From DATLXH01 sp035576005 (lineage in GTDB: Bacteria; Acidobacteriota; Thermoanaerobaculia; Gp7-AA8): a DNA stretch of 58,392 bases. Location of the stretch: assembly GCA_035576005.1 (NCBI GenBank), contig DATLXH010000172.1, positions 1 to 58,392 of the forward strand, in the 5' to 3' direction. A program made the translations under genes and the position numbers. This document shows positions 50,560-58,392 of this stretch, piece by piece; the stretch's first letter is position 1, and the number at the start of each line of letters is the position of its first letter. Below the pieces are notes generated by a model, which did no database searches, was not told where the DNA came from, and was given only the letters and a program-made list of their open reading frames with translations.

Positions 50560-52605
50560 GTGCAGTCGATGATTCAGCCGTTCATGGCACCGCGAGAGAC
50601 TGGCAGCGGCCGGCCCTTCCCTCTCGGAGTTACCCGACAGGGCCAGCGGCTGAACTTCGCCATCTACTCGAGCAATTCGACAAGAGCCTGGCTGGTAATT
50701 GTCTCACCAGACGGTGAGACGCCGGACATCGAGCTTGGCGCACAAAATCGCAGCGGCGACATCTGGCACATCGAGCTTGAAGCGCCTGACAGTTGCCTGA
50801 GCTATGGATGGCGCTTCGGGCGTGCGGATTCGGATCAGCGTATCCATCGCTTTGACCCGTCGCGAACTCTGATTGACCCTCACTGTGAAGCAGTTCTTCC
50901 GGGAAGCCTGAAGGAGAGATCTCCACTTTCACTTTTCTCTCAAACAGCGTTCGACTGGCAGGGTGTCGCCGCCCCCGCTGTTCCGGCGGATCAGCGAGTC
51001 ATCTACGAGTTGCATGTGCGAGGCTTCACCCGGGATCCCTCATCAGCCGTCGACGCCCCAGGGACATTCCAGGGGGTGATCGAGAAGATTCCCTACCTGC
51101 AACGGCTTGGGATCACCACGGTCGAGCTGCTCCCGATCATGGCGTTTGACGAAGCGTCAATCAATCGGGAGATCGAGCCCGACCTTCGCTCTGCCCTGAC
51201 AAACTTCTGGGGGTACAACCCCATCAGCTTTTTCGCAACGCACCCGACGTTCGCGGCTGGCGGTGATGCGGTCGTCGAGCTCAAGACGATGGTTCGCGAG
51301 CTGCACCGCGCCGGGATCGAAGTTTTCCTCGATGTCGTTTTCAACCATTCAGCCGAGGGTGAAGGACACCCGTGGGATCCGACCTGCTCGTTCCGCGGAA
51401 TCGACAATGCCGTCTACTACATTCTCGATTCGACGACGGGGAGTTACCGCAACTTCAGCGGTTGCGGTAACACGATCAACTGTAATCACCCCGCGGTCCG
51501 TCGGCACATCCGGGAGTCACTCATCTACTGGACGCGCGAGATTCACGTCGACGGCTTCCGGTTCGATCTGGCCTCAATCCTGACTCGAGGAGTTGACGGC
51601 GAGCCGCTTTCTGATCCACCTCTGATTCGCGAGCTGTCGGAAGAGCCACTGCTCGGAGGGAGCGTTTTCATTGCAGAAGCATGGGATGCCGCCGGTCTCT
51701 ATCAGGTAGGTTCATTTCCCGGGGGAGCGCGATGGCTCGAGTGGAACGGTCCATATCGCGATGATGTCAGGCGGTTCCTTCGCGGTGACGAAGGGTGGAG
51801 CTCAAGGCTCGCGACGCGCATGACGGGAAGTTCCGATCTGTACGAGCACTCCGGCCGCACACCGCTCCATTCAATCAACTTCGTGACCTGTCATGACGGC
51901 TTCACTCTCGCGGACCTGGTTTCCTTCGACCGCAAGCACAATGAAGCGAATGGTGAGCGAAACCGTGATGGCTCGAACGACAACTTCAGCTGGAACTGCG
52001 GAATCGAGGGAGAGACAGACGACCCGCAAACGGTCGAGCTGCGCAGACGGCTGCAGCTGAATGCGCTTTCCATCCTGCTGCTCTCGCAGGGGACTCCGAT
52101 GCTGCTGGCGGGCGACGAGATCGGGCGCACGCAGCACGGAAACAACAATGCGTACTGTCAGGACAACGAGATCAGCTGGGTCGACTGGCGTCTGGCCGAG
52201 TTCAACGGCGACCTTTTCGAGTTCACCCGCAGGCTGATCGCGTTCAGACGAGACCATCCCGTTCTCAGACAGAACAGGTTCCTCACGCCAAACGACGTCA
52301 CCTGGCACGGCGTGCGGATTGGCGAACCCGATTTTTCGCGTCACAGCCGCTCGCTGGCCATGCACCTTTCGGGAAGTGCCATGACACCTCACGACTGCGA
52401 CGTCTACTTCGTCGCAAACGCGTGGAGAGAGGCTCTGCGGTTCGAGATTCCCCCTTTGCCTGGGTCCATGAGCTGGGCTCGTCAGCTCGACACCGCTGCG
52501 CCCACCAGGGACGCATTCTCCACGCCTGAAAAGCTCGTTGGGCTCTCCCCTGCGGATCACGTTGTGGTCTCCGCCTACAGCTGCATTCTTCTACGAAGCA
52601 TGTAA
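50560..52605 (+). CDS. glgX: Glycogen debranching enzyme GlgX (GH13)
   Basis: 681 residues. An N-terminal CBM48-like domain (residues ~15-130, with YSSNSTRAWLVIV) and a TIM-barrel GH13 core. RVIYELHVRGFTRDPSSAV, LDVVFNHSAEG, the nucleophile in VDGFRFDLASILTR, the acid FIAEAWDAAG and FVTCHDGFTLADLV are all present. It hydrolyses alpha-1,6 branch points of glycogen trimmed by phosphorylase. The frame opens with GTG 50560, and ATG 50569 three codons later is an equal choice. No glgA/B/C/P nearby. Confidence 0.93.
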   Translation: MQSMIQPFMAPRETGSGRPFPLGVTRQGQRLNFAIYSSNSTRAWLVIVSPDGETPDIELGAQNRSGDIWHIELEAPDSCLSYGWRFGRADSDQRIHRFDPSRTLIDPHCEAVLPGSLKERSPLSLFSQTAFDWQGVAAPAVPADQRVIYELHVRGFTRDPSSAVDAPGTFQGVIEKIPYLQRLGITTVELLPIMAFDEASINREIEPDLRSALTNFWGYNPISFFATHPTFAAGGDAVVELKTMVRELHRAGIEVFLDVVFNHSAEGEGHPWDPTCSFRGIDNAVYYILDSTTGSYRNFSGCGNTINCNHPAVRRHIRESLIYWTREIHVDGFRFDLASILTRGVDGEPLSDPPLIRELSEEPLLGGSVFIAEAWDAAGLYQVGSFPGGARWLEWNGPYRDDVRRFLRGDEGWSSRLATRMTGSSDLYEHSGRTPLHSINFVTCHDGFTLADLVSFDRKHNEANGERNRDGSNDNFSWNCGIEGETDDPQTVELRRRLQLNALSILLLSQGTPMLLAGDEIGRTQHGNNNAYCQDNEISWVDWRLAEFNGDLFEFTRRLIAFRRDHPVLRQNRFLTPNDVTWHGVRIGEPDFSRHSRSLAMHLSGSAMTPHDCDVYFVANAWREALRFEIPPLPGSMSWARQLDTAAPTRDAFSTPEKLVGLSPADHVVVSAYSCILLRSM

Positions 52606-52638
52606 CAGAGATCCTCTGCCCGTCTTTTTGTGCCTCCT

Positions 52639-52821
52639 ATCCCGCATTTCTCACAGACCTTTGTCGTGAGACGGCGGAGAGTGGCTTGGATGCGAGGCGC
52701 ACGGCGATTTTGCAACGAAGGCATAGTCGACATTATGTCGAGGAGCGAAATTGCCGAGCAACGAAACAGACAGGCCTCTATCCGTCGTCTCGGGGCGAAG
52801 GTCTGGGAGAAATGCGGGATA
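52639..52821. repeat. Family A long palindrome, copy with 183 bp
   Basis: ATCCCGCATTTCTCACAGAC to GAGAAATGCGGGAT with the CATAGTCGACATTATG centre. It occupies most of the stretch 52606-52944; the frame of the next gene runs through it but coding starts after it. Confidence 0.92.
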
Positions 52822-52944
52822 TCTGTATTGCTGCTTATTCTCGCCCACCATCCGCAGGCAGAGAGGATGCGCGATGCTTCGATTCGCGATAGAATCTCGA
52901 AATTCCGTCGTGATGACTCCAAACCTTTTGCCCAGGGAGGACTT

Positions 52945-54153
52945 GTGTTCCAGCATACCTGCCGTTCTCTAGCCCGCTTTTCGTTTATCGCCCTCCTGGT
53001 GATCTCAGGATCCGCCAACCCAGCTCCGCTTTTCGCAGCGGATCACGGCGACGCTCCCAACCTGGCCTCGGATCGCGGCGCCGACATCGCCGATCTGTAC
53101 CTGTTCCTCGATCCGAATGACAACTCGAAGGTGACGATGATTCTCACCATCGGAGGCTTCATCGTCCCCGGAGAAAACGTGAACTTCGGGCTTTTCGACC
53201 CGACAATGCGCTACGCGTTTCAGATCGAGAATACCGGCGACGCACAGCCGGACAAGTTCATCGATGTAACGATCACCGAACGGGTCACAGCGTCGACCAT
53301 TCCGACCGCTACGATCCGCTTTTCCGATGGTCCTGTCTTCACGGCTCTGACCACTCCGGCTAGTAATAGCGCTGCCTCTGCTCCCGCCCCGATCGTCACG
53401 ACTGATCCGGTCAGTGGCGTTTCATTTTTTGCTGGTCTGACGGACGACCCATTCTTTTTCGACATTCCTGCGTTTGCTCGCTTCACAGCTTCTGCGAGGG
53501 CTGGAACTCCCAATGTGGCGTTACTCCAGCGCGGACGCGACAGCTTTGCCGGCTACAACATCCTGGCCATCGCACTCAACATCCCTGCGTCGTTGCTCAG
53601 AGGGTCCGCTCGCGACATCATCGGCGCGAACGTTCTGACTCAGCGGCGAGGTACGCAGCGGAGGCTTGCATCAGGCGCCTTCGCGTCGAGCGGCCCGTGG
53701 ATTACGATCGACCGGACGGCCGTGCCGGCCGTCAACGTGGCACTCATCGGATTCGACCGGAAGAATGCGTACAATGCCGGTACCACGGAAGAGGACGCAA
53801 AGGGGCGCTTTGCCACCGAAATTGTCAGCGTTCTCAAAGCATTGGGGACGAACGACGCCAGCATCGCCATCCTGGCAAGTGTTGCGGTCAGTAGGGGCGA
53901 CTTCCTGAGGCTCGACACGAGAAGAGCCAACAGTGGTCCTGGTGGTGGCAACAATCCGGGTGCGGCGTTTCCAAATGGCCGCCGCCTCGCTGATGACGTG
54001 GTCGACACGTTGTTTTTCTTCATCGCGAACCAGAACAGGCTCGGTGACAGTGTCGACGCTAACGAGCTCCCCTTCCGCGACGCGTTTCCCTTCCTTGCCC
54101 CCGCTCATCAGCCGCGAACACCCGGCACTGTCGACGACCAGACTCGAAACTGA
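52945..54153 (+). CDS. DUF4331 exported protein
   Basis: ~402 residues. GTG 52945 follows GGGAGG and opens a signal peptide (ARFSFIALLVISGSA, cleaved near FAADHG). The DUF4331 domain follows at once (ADHGDAPNLASDRGADIADLY), with NILAIALNIPASLL and, near the end, DTLFFFIANQNRLGD. The family is common in environmental bacteria, including acidobacteria, and is of unknown function, often paired with outer-membrane proteins. It is cotranscribed with the OmpW-like gene 14 bases downstream. An upstream extension to 52630 reads through the A palindrome and was rejected. Confidence 0.83.
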   Translation: MFQHTCRSLARFSFIALLVISGSANPAPLFAADHGDAPNLASDRGADIADLYLFLDPNDNSKVTMILTIGGFIVPGENVNFGLFDPTMRYAFQIENTGDAQPDKFIDVTITERVTASTIPTATIRFSDGPVFTALTTPASNSAASAPAPIVTTDPVSGVSFFAGLTDDPFFFDIPAFARFTASARAGTPNVALLQRGRDSFAGYNILAIALNIPASLLRGSARDIIGANVLTQRRGTQRRLASGAFASSGPWITIDRTAVPAVNVALIGFDRKNAYNAGTTEEDAKGRFATEIVSVLKALGTNDASIAILASVAVSRGDFLRLDTRRANSGPGGGNNPGAAFPNGRRLADDVVDTLFFFIANQNRLGDSVDANELPFRDAFPFLAPAHQPRTPGTVDDQTRN

Positions 54154-54167
54154 CCTGAGGAGAACTC

Positions 54168-54812
54168 ATGCGAACAACGATTTTTGTATTGGGGCTGCTC
54201 GTGTCCTTTGTTGCTGCATCGATGAGTGCGCAGGAACGCCGTTTCGAGATCGTCGGCTCGGCGGTCTTCATTGACCCATCCGGAAAAGACGAGACAGACG
54301 AGTTCAGCCTCGATTTCGGCTCTGCCAGCGGCTATGGTCTCGGTTTGAATTTCTGGTTCAGCCCCAGGGTCTCGGTGGCGGCTGCCGCTTCCGTGGTCAA
54401 ACCAGACGCGAACTTTTCGTTCTTCAATACTTCGGACGGAATTGACTCGAGCCAGGGGCTCGAGCTCATTCCGATCACCGGACTCGTCCGGCTTCATTTC
54501 TTTCGGGAGTCGCGCTTCAACCCGTACCTTGGAGCCGGCGTTGGCTACGTACTTTTCGATGACGTGTCCGACATCGGCGACCTGTCCGATGCGGACGTGG
54601 GCGCCATAAATTTCAAAGATGATTACGGCTTCGTCGGAAATGCGGGGCTCGATGTTAGATTCGGCCGCCGTTTTTCGCTCAATGTCGACGCGAAATATCT
54701 GCCTCTCAAGTCGGACACCGAAGTCACGTTCGTAAGGGGAGAGTTCGTACAGAAACAGGAACTGAGTATCGATCCGCTGATCGTTTCAGCAGGGATCGGC
54801 TTCAGCTTTTAG
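54168..54812 (+). CDS. OmpW-like small outer-membrane beta-barrel
   Basis: 214 residues. TGAGGAG precedes the ATG; a signal peptide (TTIFVLGLLVSFVAASMSAQ) leads to an eight-strand barrel of OmpW type: SASGYGLGLNFWFSP, LELIPITGLVRLHFF, RFNPYLGAGVGYVLFDD and a C-terminal SIDPLIVSAGIGFSF ending in Phe for outer-membrane assembly. OmpW proteins pass small hydrophobic molecules. Immediately downstream of the DUF4331 gene, so the two probably act together. Confidence 0.87.
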   Translation: MRTTIFVLGLLVSFVAASMSAQERRFEIVGSAVFIDPSGKDETDEFSLDFGSASGYGLGLNFWFSPRVSVAAAASVVKPDANFSFFNTSDGIDSSQGLELIPITGLVRLHFFRESRFNPYLGAGVGYVLFDDVSDIGDLSDADVGAINFKDDYGFVGNAGLDVRFGRRFSLNVDAKYLPLKSDTEVTFVRGEFVQKQELSIDPLIVSAGIGFSF

Positions 54813-54820
54813 AACCTCTC

Positions 54821-54902
54821 GTGGCCGGACATTCCAATATCCGGCGGACTCGTGGTCCGTGCGATAAGCGGACTCCCCGAGGAAGCCGGACATTGGACCA
54901 CA
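54821..54902. repeat. Pair of family B palindromes between convergent genes
   Basis: One near-complete unit (54821-54847, with a T for G change) and, inverted, one truncated unit at 54884-54902 that lacks the right arm (AGCCGGACATTGGACCACAG). They could stop transcription from both sides. Confidence 0.85.
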
Positions 54903-54914
54903 GAGTTTCGACCC

Positions 54915-55892
54915 CTACCAGTCCAGAAGGTACGCAAACATCAGCGGCGCGACGATCGACGCATCCGACTCAATGATGTGCTTCGGGGTATCCACTCCCA
55001 GTTTGCCCCAGGTGATCTTCTCGTTCGGGACGGCGCCCGAGTACGAGCCGTAGCTGGTGGTCGAGTCACTGATCTGACAGAAATATCCCCATAGTGGAAT
55101 GTTCGTCCGCTGAAGATCCTGGTGGAGCATCGGAACGACGCAAATTGGAAAGTCCCCCGCGATGCCCCCTCCGATCTGAAAGAATCCGACTGAGCTTGCT
55201 GGAGCTGTCTCGCTGTACCAGGAAGCGAGCTCGATCATGTACTCGATGCCGGTCCTGACGGTGTGGACATTCTTGACGTCACCTGAGATGCAGTGGCCCG
55301 CGTACATGTTCCCGAGCGTAGAGTCCTCCCATCCCGGAACGAACATCGGAAGGTTTTTCTCCATCGCGGCAACCAGCCAGCTGTCTTTCGGGTCGATCTG
55401 ATAGCTCTTTTCAAGCTCTCCGCTGCGAAGAATCTCGTACATGAATTCGTGGGGGAAGAGGCTCTCCCCTTTTTTGTCTCGAGCGACCCAATGCTCGAGC
55501 ACTGCCGACTCGATCCTGCGCATCGCCTCCATCTCAGGGATGCAGGTGTCGGTCACCCGGTTCATGTGCTGACTGAGGAGCTTTTCTTCGTCCTGCGGAG
55601 TCAGCTGGCGATAGTGCGGAACGCGGACGTAGTGATCGTGAGCGACGAGGTTGAAGATGTCTTCCTCGAGGTTCGCTCCCGTGCAGCAGATCGCGTGGAC
55701 CTTGTCCTTACGGATCAGCTCTGCCAGGGAAAGCCCGAGCTCCGCGGTGCTCATGGCACCAGCGAGAGTAACGAGCATCTTCCCCCCTCCCTCGAGGTGA
55801 GCAAGGTAATCATCAGCCGCGCTGATCATCGCGGCTGCATTGAAGTGACGGTAGTGATGACGGAGAAAATCTTTGACTGGAGACTTTGTCAT
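54915..55892 (-). CDS. Deoxyhypusine-synthase-like protein
   Basis: 325 residues, DHS family. Bacterial members are found where no eIF5A exists; some make homospermidine or transfer aminobutyl groups. Seen: VTLAGAMSTAELGLSLAEL, ICCTGANLEEDIFNLVAHD (NAD-site Gly-rich/acidic part), VGFFQIGGGIAGDFPICV, and SYSGAVPNEKITWGKLG, where the Lys of the WGK segment is placed like the catalytic Lys of eukaryotic DHS. No polyamine genes are adjacent; the product acceptor is unknown. It follows the cytochrome/monooxygenase gene by 35 bp on the same strand. Confidence 0.87.
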   Translation of the reverse strand: MTKSPVKDFLRHHYRHFNAAAMISAADDYLAHLEGGGKMLVTLAGAMSTAELGLSLAELIRKDKVHAICCTGANLEEDIFNLVAHDHYVRVPHYRQLTPQDEEKLLSQHMNRVTDTCIPEMEAMRRIESAVLEHWVARDKKGESLFPHEFMYEILRSGELEKSYQIDPKDSWLVAAMEKNLPMFVPGWEDSTLGNMYAGHCISGDVKNVHTVRTGIEYMIELASWYSETAPASSVGFFQIGGGIAGDFPICVVPMLHQDLQRTNIPLWGYFCQISDSTTSYGSYSGAVPNEKITWGKLGVDTPKHIIESDASIVAPLMFAYLLDW

Positions 55893-55927
55893 GTTCTTAG
55901 CTCGCCTTCCTGTGACACTGCCGATAC

Positions 55928-57196
55928 CTACTCCGGAACGATGAAGACGTTCTCATCGTCCCAGGTGAACGCCATGTAGGCGAGACACATCTCGTTGTAC
56001 GCCCACTCACCCCACACGACATCTCTGGGCGGGCTGTTGGGATTCTCGGGATTGGCGCTCGAGTTGTCGTACGTCGCTTCTACCCGCAGGGTCGTCCCTC
56101 GTGGGATCGCTCGCGGCTGCTGATACCGGTACATCCCCTGCCACTTCCAATCGTAGTCATCGATGCGGAGCAGGCAGTCGCGTACACCATCCGCTCCGAT
56201 TGTCTCGAACAGCATCTTCCTTCCGAGCAGGTGGGAATGCAGCCCGACGGTATAAGCCTGGAGCCCCTTGGGCAGCGTCCAGCTCGACTCAACCTTGAAG
56301 GCGGCGTCACCGGCTGGCACTGTGAACTCGTGATTATCGACACTGAGAAAACGGAGAAGTTTGGTCACCGGCGTCGTAGAGAAGTAGAGAAACAGCTTGC
56401 TCTGGTCCGGTTCAATCTCACCGTGGTGCGGGTGATAATGAACCTGCAACACGATTCGTGCGCCCGCAGGAACCTCGATTGCAACTCCCTCCGGAAATCG
56501 GAACGGCTGAGCGCCAGGGAACCAGGAGCCGAGAAGGCCGTAGTTCGGGAAGCCAGGACCGGTGGCTGTCGTATAGCCAGGTCCCGGGTCGGCAGCGTCG
56601 AGGGATTCGGACACGCCGGTGTAATCGATGTAAGCGATCATGTGATGAACAAACTCGCGAGCGGTCGGGGCGAAATCGATCGCGCTGACGTATCTGGTTT
56701 TCAAAGCTGGGGGAAAGACAAAAGAGCGGAGAATGTCGCCGTCAGACGGAGCGGTGTATGGCTGGGCAATCGCCATTTCCATGTCCGCCTTACCCAGTGC
56801 CGGCTCCGTATCGAAGCGCAACGGCGTCGGCAGTTCCGACTGTGAGCCTTCGGGCGCGCCACTGCGGGCCCACTCGACGACCGTATCGATCTCGGACTGC
56901 GAGAGCCGTTGCTCCCCGATGAAGTCTCCACACCCCTCCGCCGGCTTCCAGGGCGGCATCTGTCTGGTGCTGACCATATGCGCAATGCTCCTGGCTCTCG
57001 CGGCAGATGGAGCGTAGTGCGTGAGGGGGAAAGGACCCGCGCCTCCGGCTCGATGGCAACTCTGGCAATTCTGCTGGAAGATGCGGACTACCTCGCGGCT
57101 GAATGTAGGCGCACGGAATGAAACCCTGCGTCTGGCGGCCGCCGCCGAGAAGGCCAGCGAGGTGACGATCGTGGCAATGAGGAGTCGTTGTTTCAT
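55928..57196 (-). CDS. Cytochrome c domain with copper monooxygenase-like (PHM-type) domain
   Basis: ~422 residues, exported: MKQRLLIATIVTSLAFSAAA is the signal. A single CQSCH haem with the MPPWKP motif that often marks its Met ligand occupies ~20-130. The C-terminal ~270 residues resemble copper type II ascorbate-dependent monooxygenases: EFVHHMIAYIDYTG, IVLQVHYHPHHG and YTVGLHSHLLGRKM provide His ligands for two copper sites. Such haem/Cu proteins are found in planctomycetes, acidobacteria and relatives, with unknown substrate. ATG 57196 is used; an earlier ATG at 57208 is possible. Cotranscribed with the DHS-like gene. Confidence 0.85.
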   Translation of the reverse strand: MKQRLLIATIVTSLAFSAAAARRRVSFRAPTFSREVVRIFQQNCQSCHRAGGAGPFPLTHYAPSAARARSIAHMVSTRQMPPWKPAEGCGDFIGEQRLSQSEIDTVVEWARSGAPEGSQSELPTPLRFDTEPALGKADMEMAIAQPYTAPSDGDILRSFVFPPALKTRYVSAIDFAPTAREFVHHMIAYIDYTGVSESLDAADPGPGYTTATGPGFPNYGLLGSWFPGAQPFRFPEGVAIEVPAGARIVLQVHYHPHHGEIEPDQSKLFLYFSTTPVTKLLRFLSVDNHEFTVPAGDAAFKVESSWTLPKGLQAYTVGLHSHLLGRKMLFETIGADGVRDCLLRIDDYDWKWQGMYRYQQPRAIPRGTTLRVEATYDNSSANPENPNSPPRDVVWGEWAYNEMCLAYMAFTWDDENVFIVPE

Positions 57197-57212
57197 TACC
57201 ATCAACAAAATT

Positions 57213-57290
57213 GGCGGGGCCGACGGGACTCGAACCCGCGACCTCCTGCGTGACAGGCAGGCGTTCTAACCAGCTGAACTACGACCCCGC
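57213..57290 (-). tRNA. tRNA-Asp(GTC)
   Basis: Acceptor GCGGGGT pairs with GCCCCGC (one G-U); loop CTGTCAC on a CCTGC/GCAGG stem gives anticodon GTC (Asp); T-arm CGGGTTCGAGTCCCG. The 3' CCA is not encoded, unlike the other two tRNAs here. Confidence 0.96.
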
Positions 57291-57390
57291 ATCGTAGAGA
57301 AATCCGCCAACGACTCCGTGCAATCGCGAATTCCCTGGAAGGAGCGGCATCGTAGTTGGCGGGCTTGCAGGGTGTCAAGATTGCGCAGCT

Positions 57391-57572
57391 AGCCCGCATT
57401 TCTCACAGACCTTCGCCGCGAGACGACGGATAGCGGCCCGTCTGCTTCGTTGCACGGCAATTTCCCTCCTTGACATAGTGTCGACTATGCCTTCGTCGCA
57501 AAATCGCCGTGCGCCTCGCATCCAAGCCACTCTCCGCCGTCTCACGACAAAGGTCTGTGAGAAATGCGGGCT
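57391..57572. repeat. Family A long palindrome, complete copy
   Basis: 182 bp from AGCCCGCATTTCTCACAGAC to GTGAGAAATGCGGGCT, opposite in orientation to the copies at 1967 and 52639. It takes up most of the stretch 57291-57601. Confidence 0.92.
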
Positions 57573-57601
57573 GGGCCCAAGCTTTTTGAGAGTGAAGATG
57601 G

Positions 57602-58147
57602 CTACGATCGACTGATTGCAACGGCCTGTCTGAGCGAGCGACCTTTGAGATCTTTCGGGGACAGAAGCGGGTTCTTCACGGGCCACCCGATTCCGATCTC
57701 TTCATCATCCCAGCGGATACAGCGCTCGGATCCCGGGTCGTACAAGGCGGTGCACTTATAGATGACCTGCGCTTGTTCCGACAGCACGCAGAAGCCGTGA
57801 GCGAATCCCTGAGGCACCCAGAGCTGCTTCGTGTTTTCCGCCGATAGCTCGACGCCCGTCCAACGGCCGAACTGGGTTGAATGAGGATCGATATTGACCG
57901 CCACGTCCAGGATCGTCCCCTCTGTGACGCGGACCAGTTTTCCCTGCGGATTCGGCTCCTGATAGTGAAGCCCTCTCAAAACCCCGCGCACCGACTGGGA
58001 ATGATTATCCTGAACGAAATTGACAGCGATTCCAGCAGCCTCAAACTCCGCTGCATTAAATGTTTCCATGAAAGACCCGCGGGCATCCGAATAGACCGTC
58101 GGTTCGATCACCACCACGCCGCTCAGTTCCGTTTCGAGGAATCGCAT
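57602..58147 (-). CDS. rfbC: dTDP-4-dehydrorhamnose 3,5-epimerase
   Basis: 181 residues from ATG 58147 (MRFLETELSGVVVIEP, the usual family start; 58180 would add 11 residues). Third step of dTDP-L-rhamnose synthesis for O-antigen or capsule. Seen: DARGSFMETFNA, the base in VRGVLRGLHYQEPNPQGKLV, ILDVAVNIDPHSTQFGRW, PQGFAHGFCVLSEQAQVIYK and the C-terminal CIRWDDEEIGIGWPV. It ends 30 bp from a family A palindrome and begins near another, so it lies in a small repeat-flanked island. No other rfb gene is in view. Confidence 0.96.
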   Translation of the reverse strand: MRFLETELSGVVVIEPTVYSDARGSFMETFNAAEFEAAGIAVNFVQDNHSQSVRGVLRGLHYQEPNPQGKLVRVTEGTILDVAVNIDPHSTQFGRWTGVELSAENTKQLWVPQGFAHGFCVLSEQAQVIYKCTALYDPGSERCIRWDDEEIGIGWPVKNPLLSPKDLKGRSLRQAVAISRS

Positions 58148-58249
58148 CCGGCGGCGAATCATAACCGCTGATCGAGCCACTTGTCGCGGCCCAGTCGGAC
58201 GACCGACTGCTCACGCTCCCCCGCCTTCCACGGATCGCGTCTCCCGCCT

Positions 58250-58392
58250 AGCCCGCATTTCTCACAGACCTTTGTCGTGAGACGGCGGAGAGTGGCTTGG
58301 ATGCGAGGCGCACGGCGATTTTGCGACGAAGGCATAGTCGACACTATGTCCAGGAGCGAAATTGCCGTGCAACGAACGAGACAGGCCGCTAT
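58250..58392. repeat. Family A long palindrome, copy cut by window end
   Basis: AGCCCGCATTTCTCACAGAC onward, ending inside the second half. Its last ~50 bases are the complement of bases ~32-80 at the start of the window. Confidence 0.9.

Noticed and set aside
52630..52944. N-terminal extension of the DUF4331 gene
   Set aside because: It reads through the family A palindrome; the GTG at 52945 follows a good ribosome site and starts a signal peptide.

Overview
The window reads as a chromosomal contig from a GC-rich, Gram-negative, respiring bacterium. It has outer-membrane barrels, lipoproteins, multihaem c-type cytochromes, type IV pilus/type II secretion ATPases and an ImuA-ImuB-DnaE2 mutagenesis cassette. 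The gene mix and the many short dispersed palindromes would suit an uncultured Acidobacteriota-like lineage, but that is inference; no rRNA or phylogenetic marker settles it. Both ends of the window lie inside copies of the same ~180-bp palindrome, as expected if assembly broke at that repeat.

Layout. 1-7 kb: a rhodanese-like lipoprotein with an in-frame UGA and a SECIS-like hairpin (probable selenoprotein), a Lon-N-domain protein, a degenerate receiver protein, a methyltransferase and a two-gene M16 peptidase operon. 7-14 kb: imuA, imuB, a four-helix-bundle (S23/IVP-type) gene between inverted short-repeat arrays, and dnaE2, which carries two in-frame copies of a dispersed palindrome. 14-21 kb: an AI-2E-type permease, a glutaredoxin-like/pterin dehydratase fusion, an SDR, a TlpA-like lipoprotein cotranscribed with a second probable selenoprotein (AhpD-like, CxxU), rplY, prs, tRNA-Arg(CCG) and a histone-H1-like protein. 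21-24 kb: a GH63-like glycosidase.

24-40 kb is the most distinctive region: nine minus-strand genes that look like one electron-transfer system. In transcription order: a DUF4388/FHA protein; a 796-aa fusion of a thioredoxin-reductase-like flavoprotein, two cyclic-nucleotide-binding domains and a four-[4Fe-4S] ferredoxin module; a cytochrome-b-like membrane protein; an FHA domain fused through one membrane span to a decahaem cytochrome; a membrane-anchored FHA protein; a double GlcG/HbpS-domain exported protein; an outer-membrane beta-barrel; a decahaem cytochrome with LVIVD repeats; and a pentahaem cytochrome. Together they could carry electrons from a cytoplasmic pyridine nucleotide or ferredoxin across the inner membrane and towards or through the outer membrane, under second-messenger and phosphothreonine control. 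I do not recognise this combination as a described system.

40-58 kb: zwf, two PilB/GspE-type ATPases (one with a GAF domain), a PUA-domain rRNA methyltransferase, small proteins, tRNA-Val(TAC), glgX, a DUF4331 exported protein, an OmpW-like barrel, a deoxyhypusine-synthase-like protein, a cytochrome c/copper monooxygenase-like protein, tRNA-Asp(GTC) and rfbC.

Intergenic DNA is unusually rich in short dispersed repeats, named here by letter: A (~180-bp long palindromes), B (20-bp core palindrome, including copies inside genes), C (~140-bp inverted pairs), D (charged 'ccctctcccc' palindromes), F and H (short families), and one MITE-like element nested inside a D copy with an apparent target duplication.
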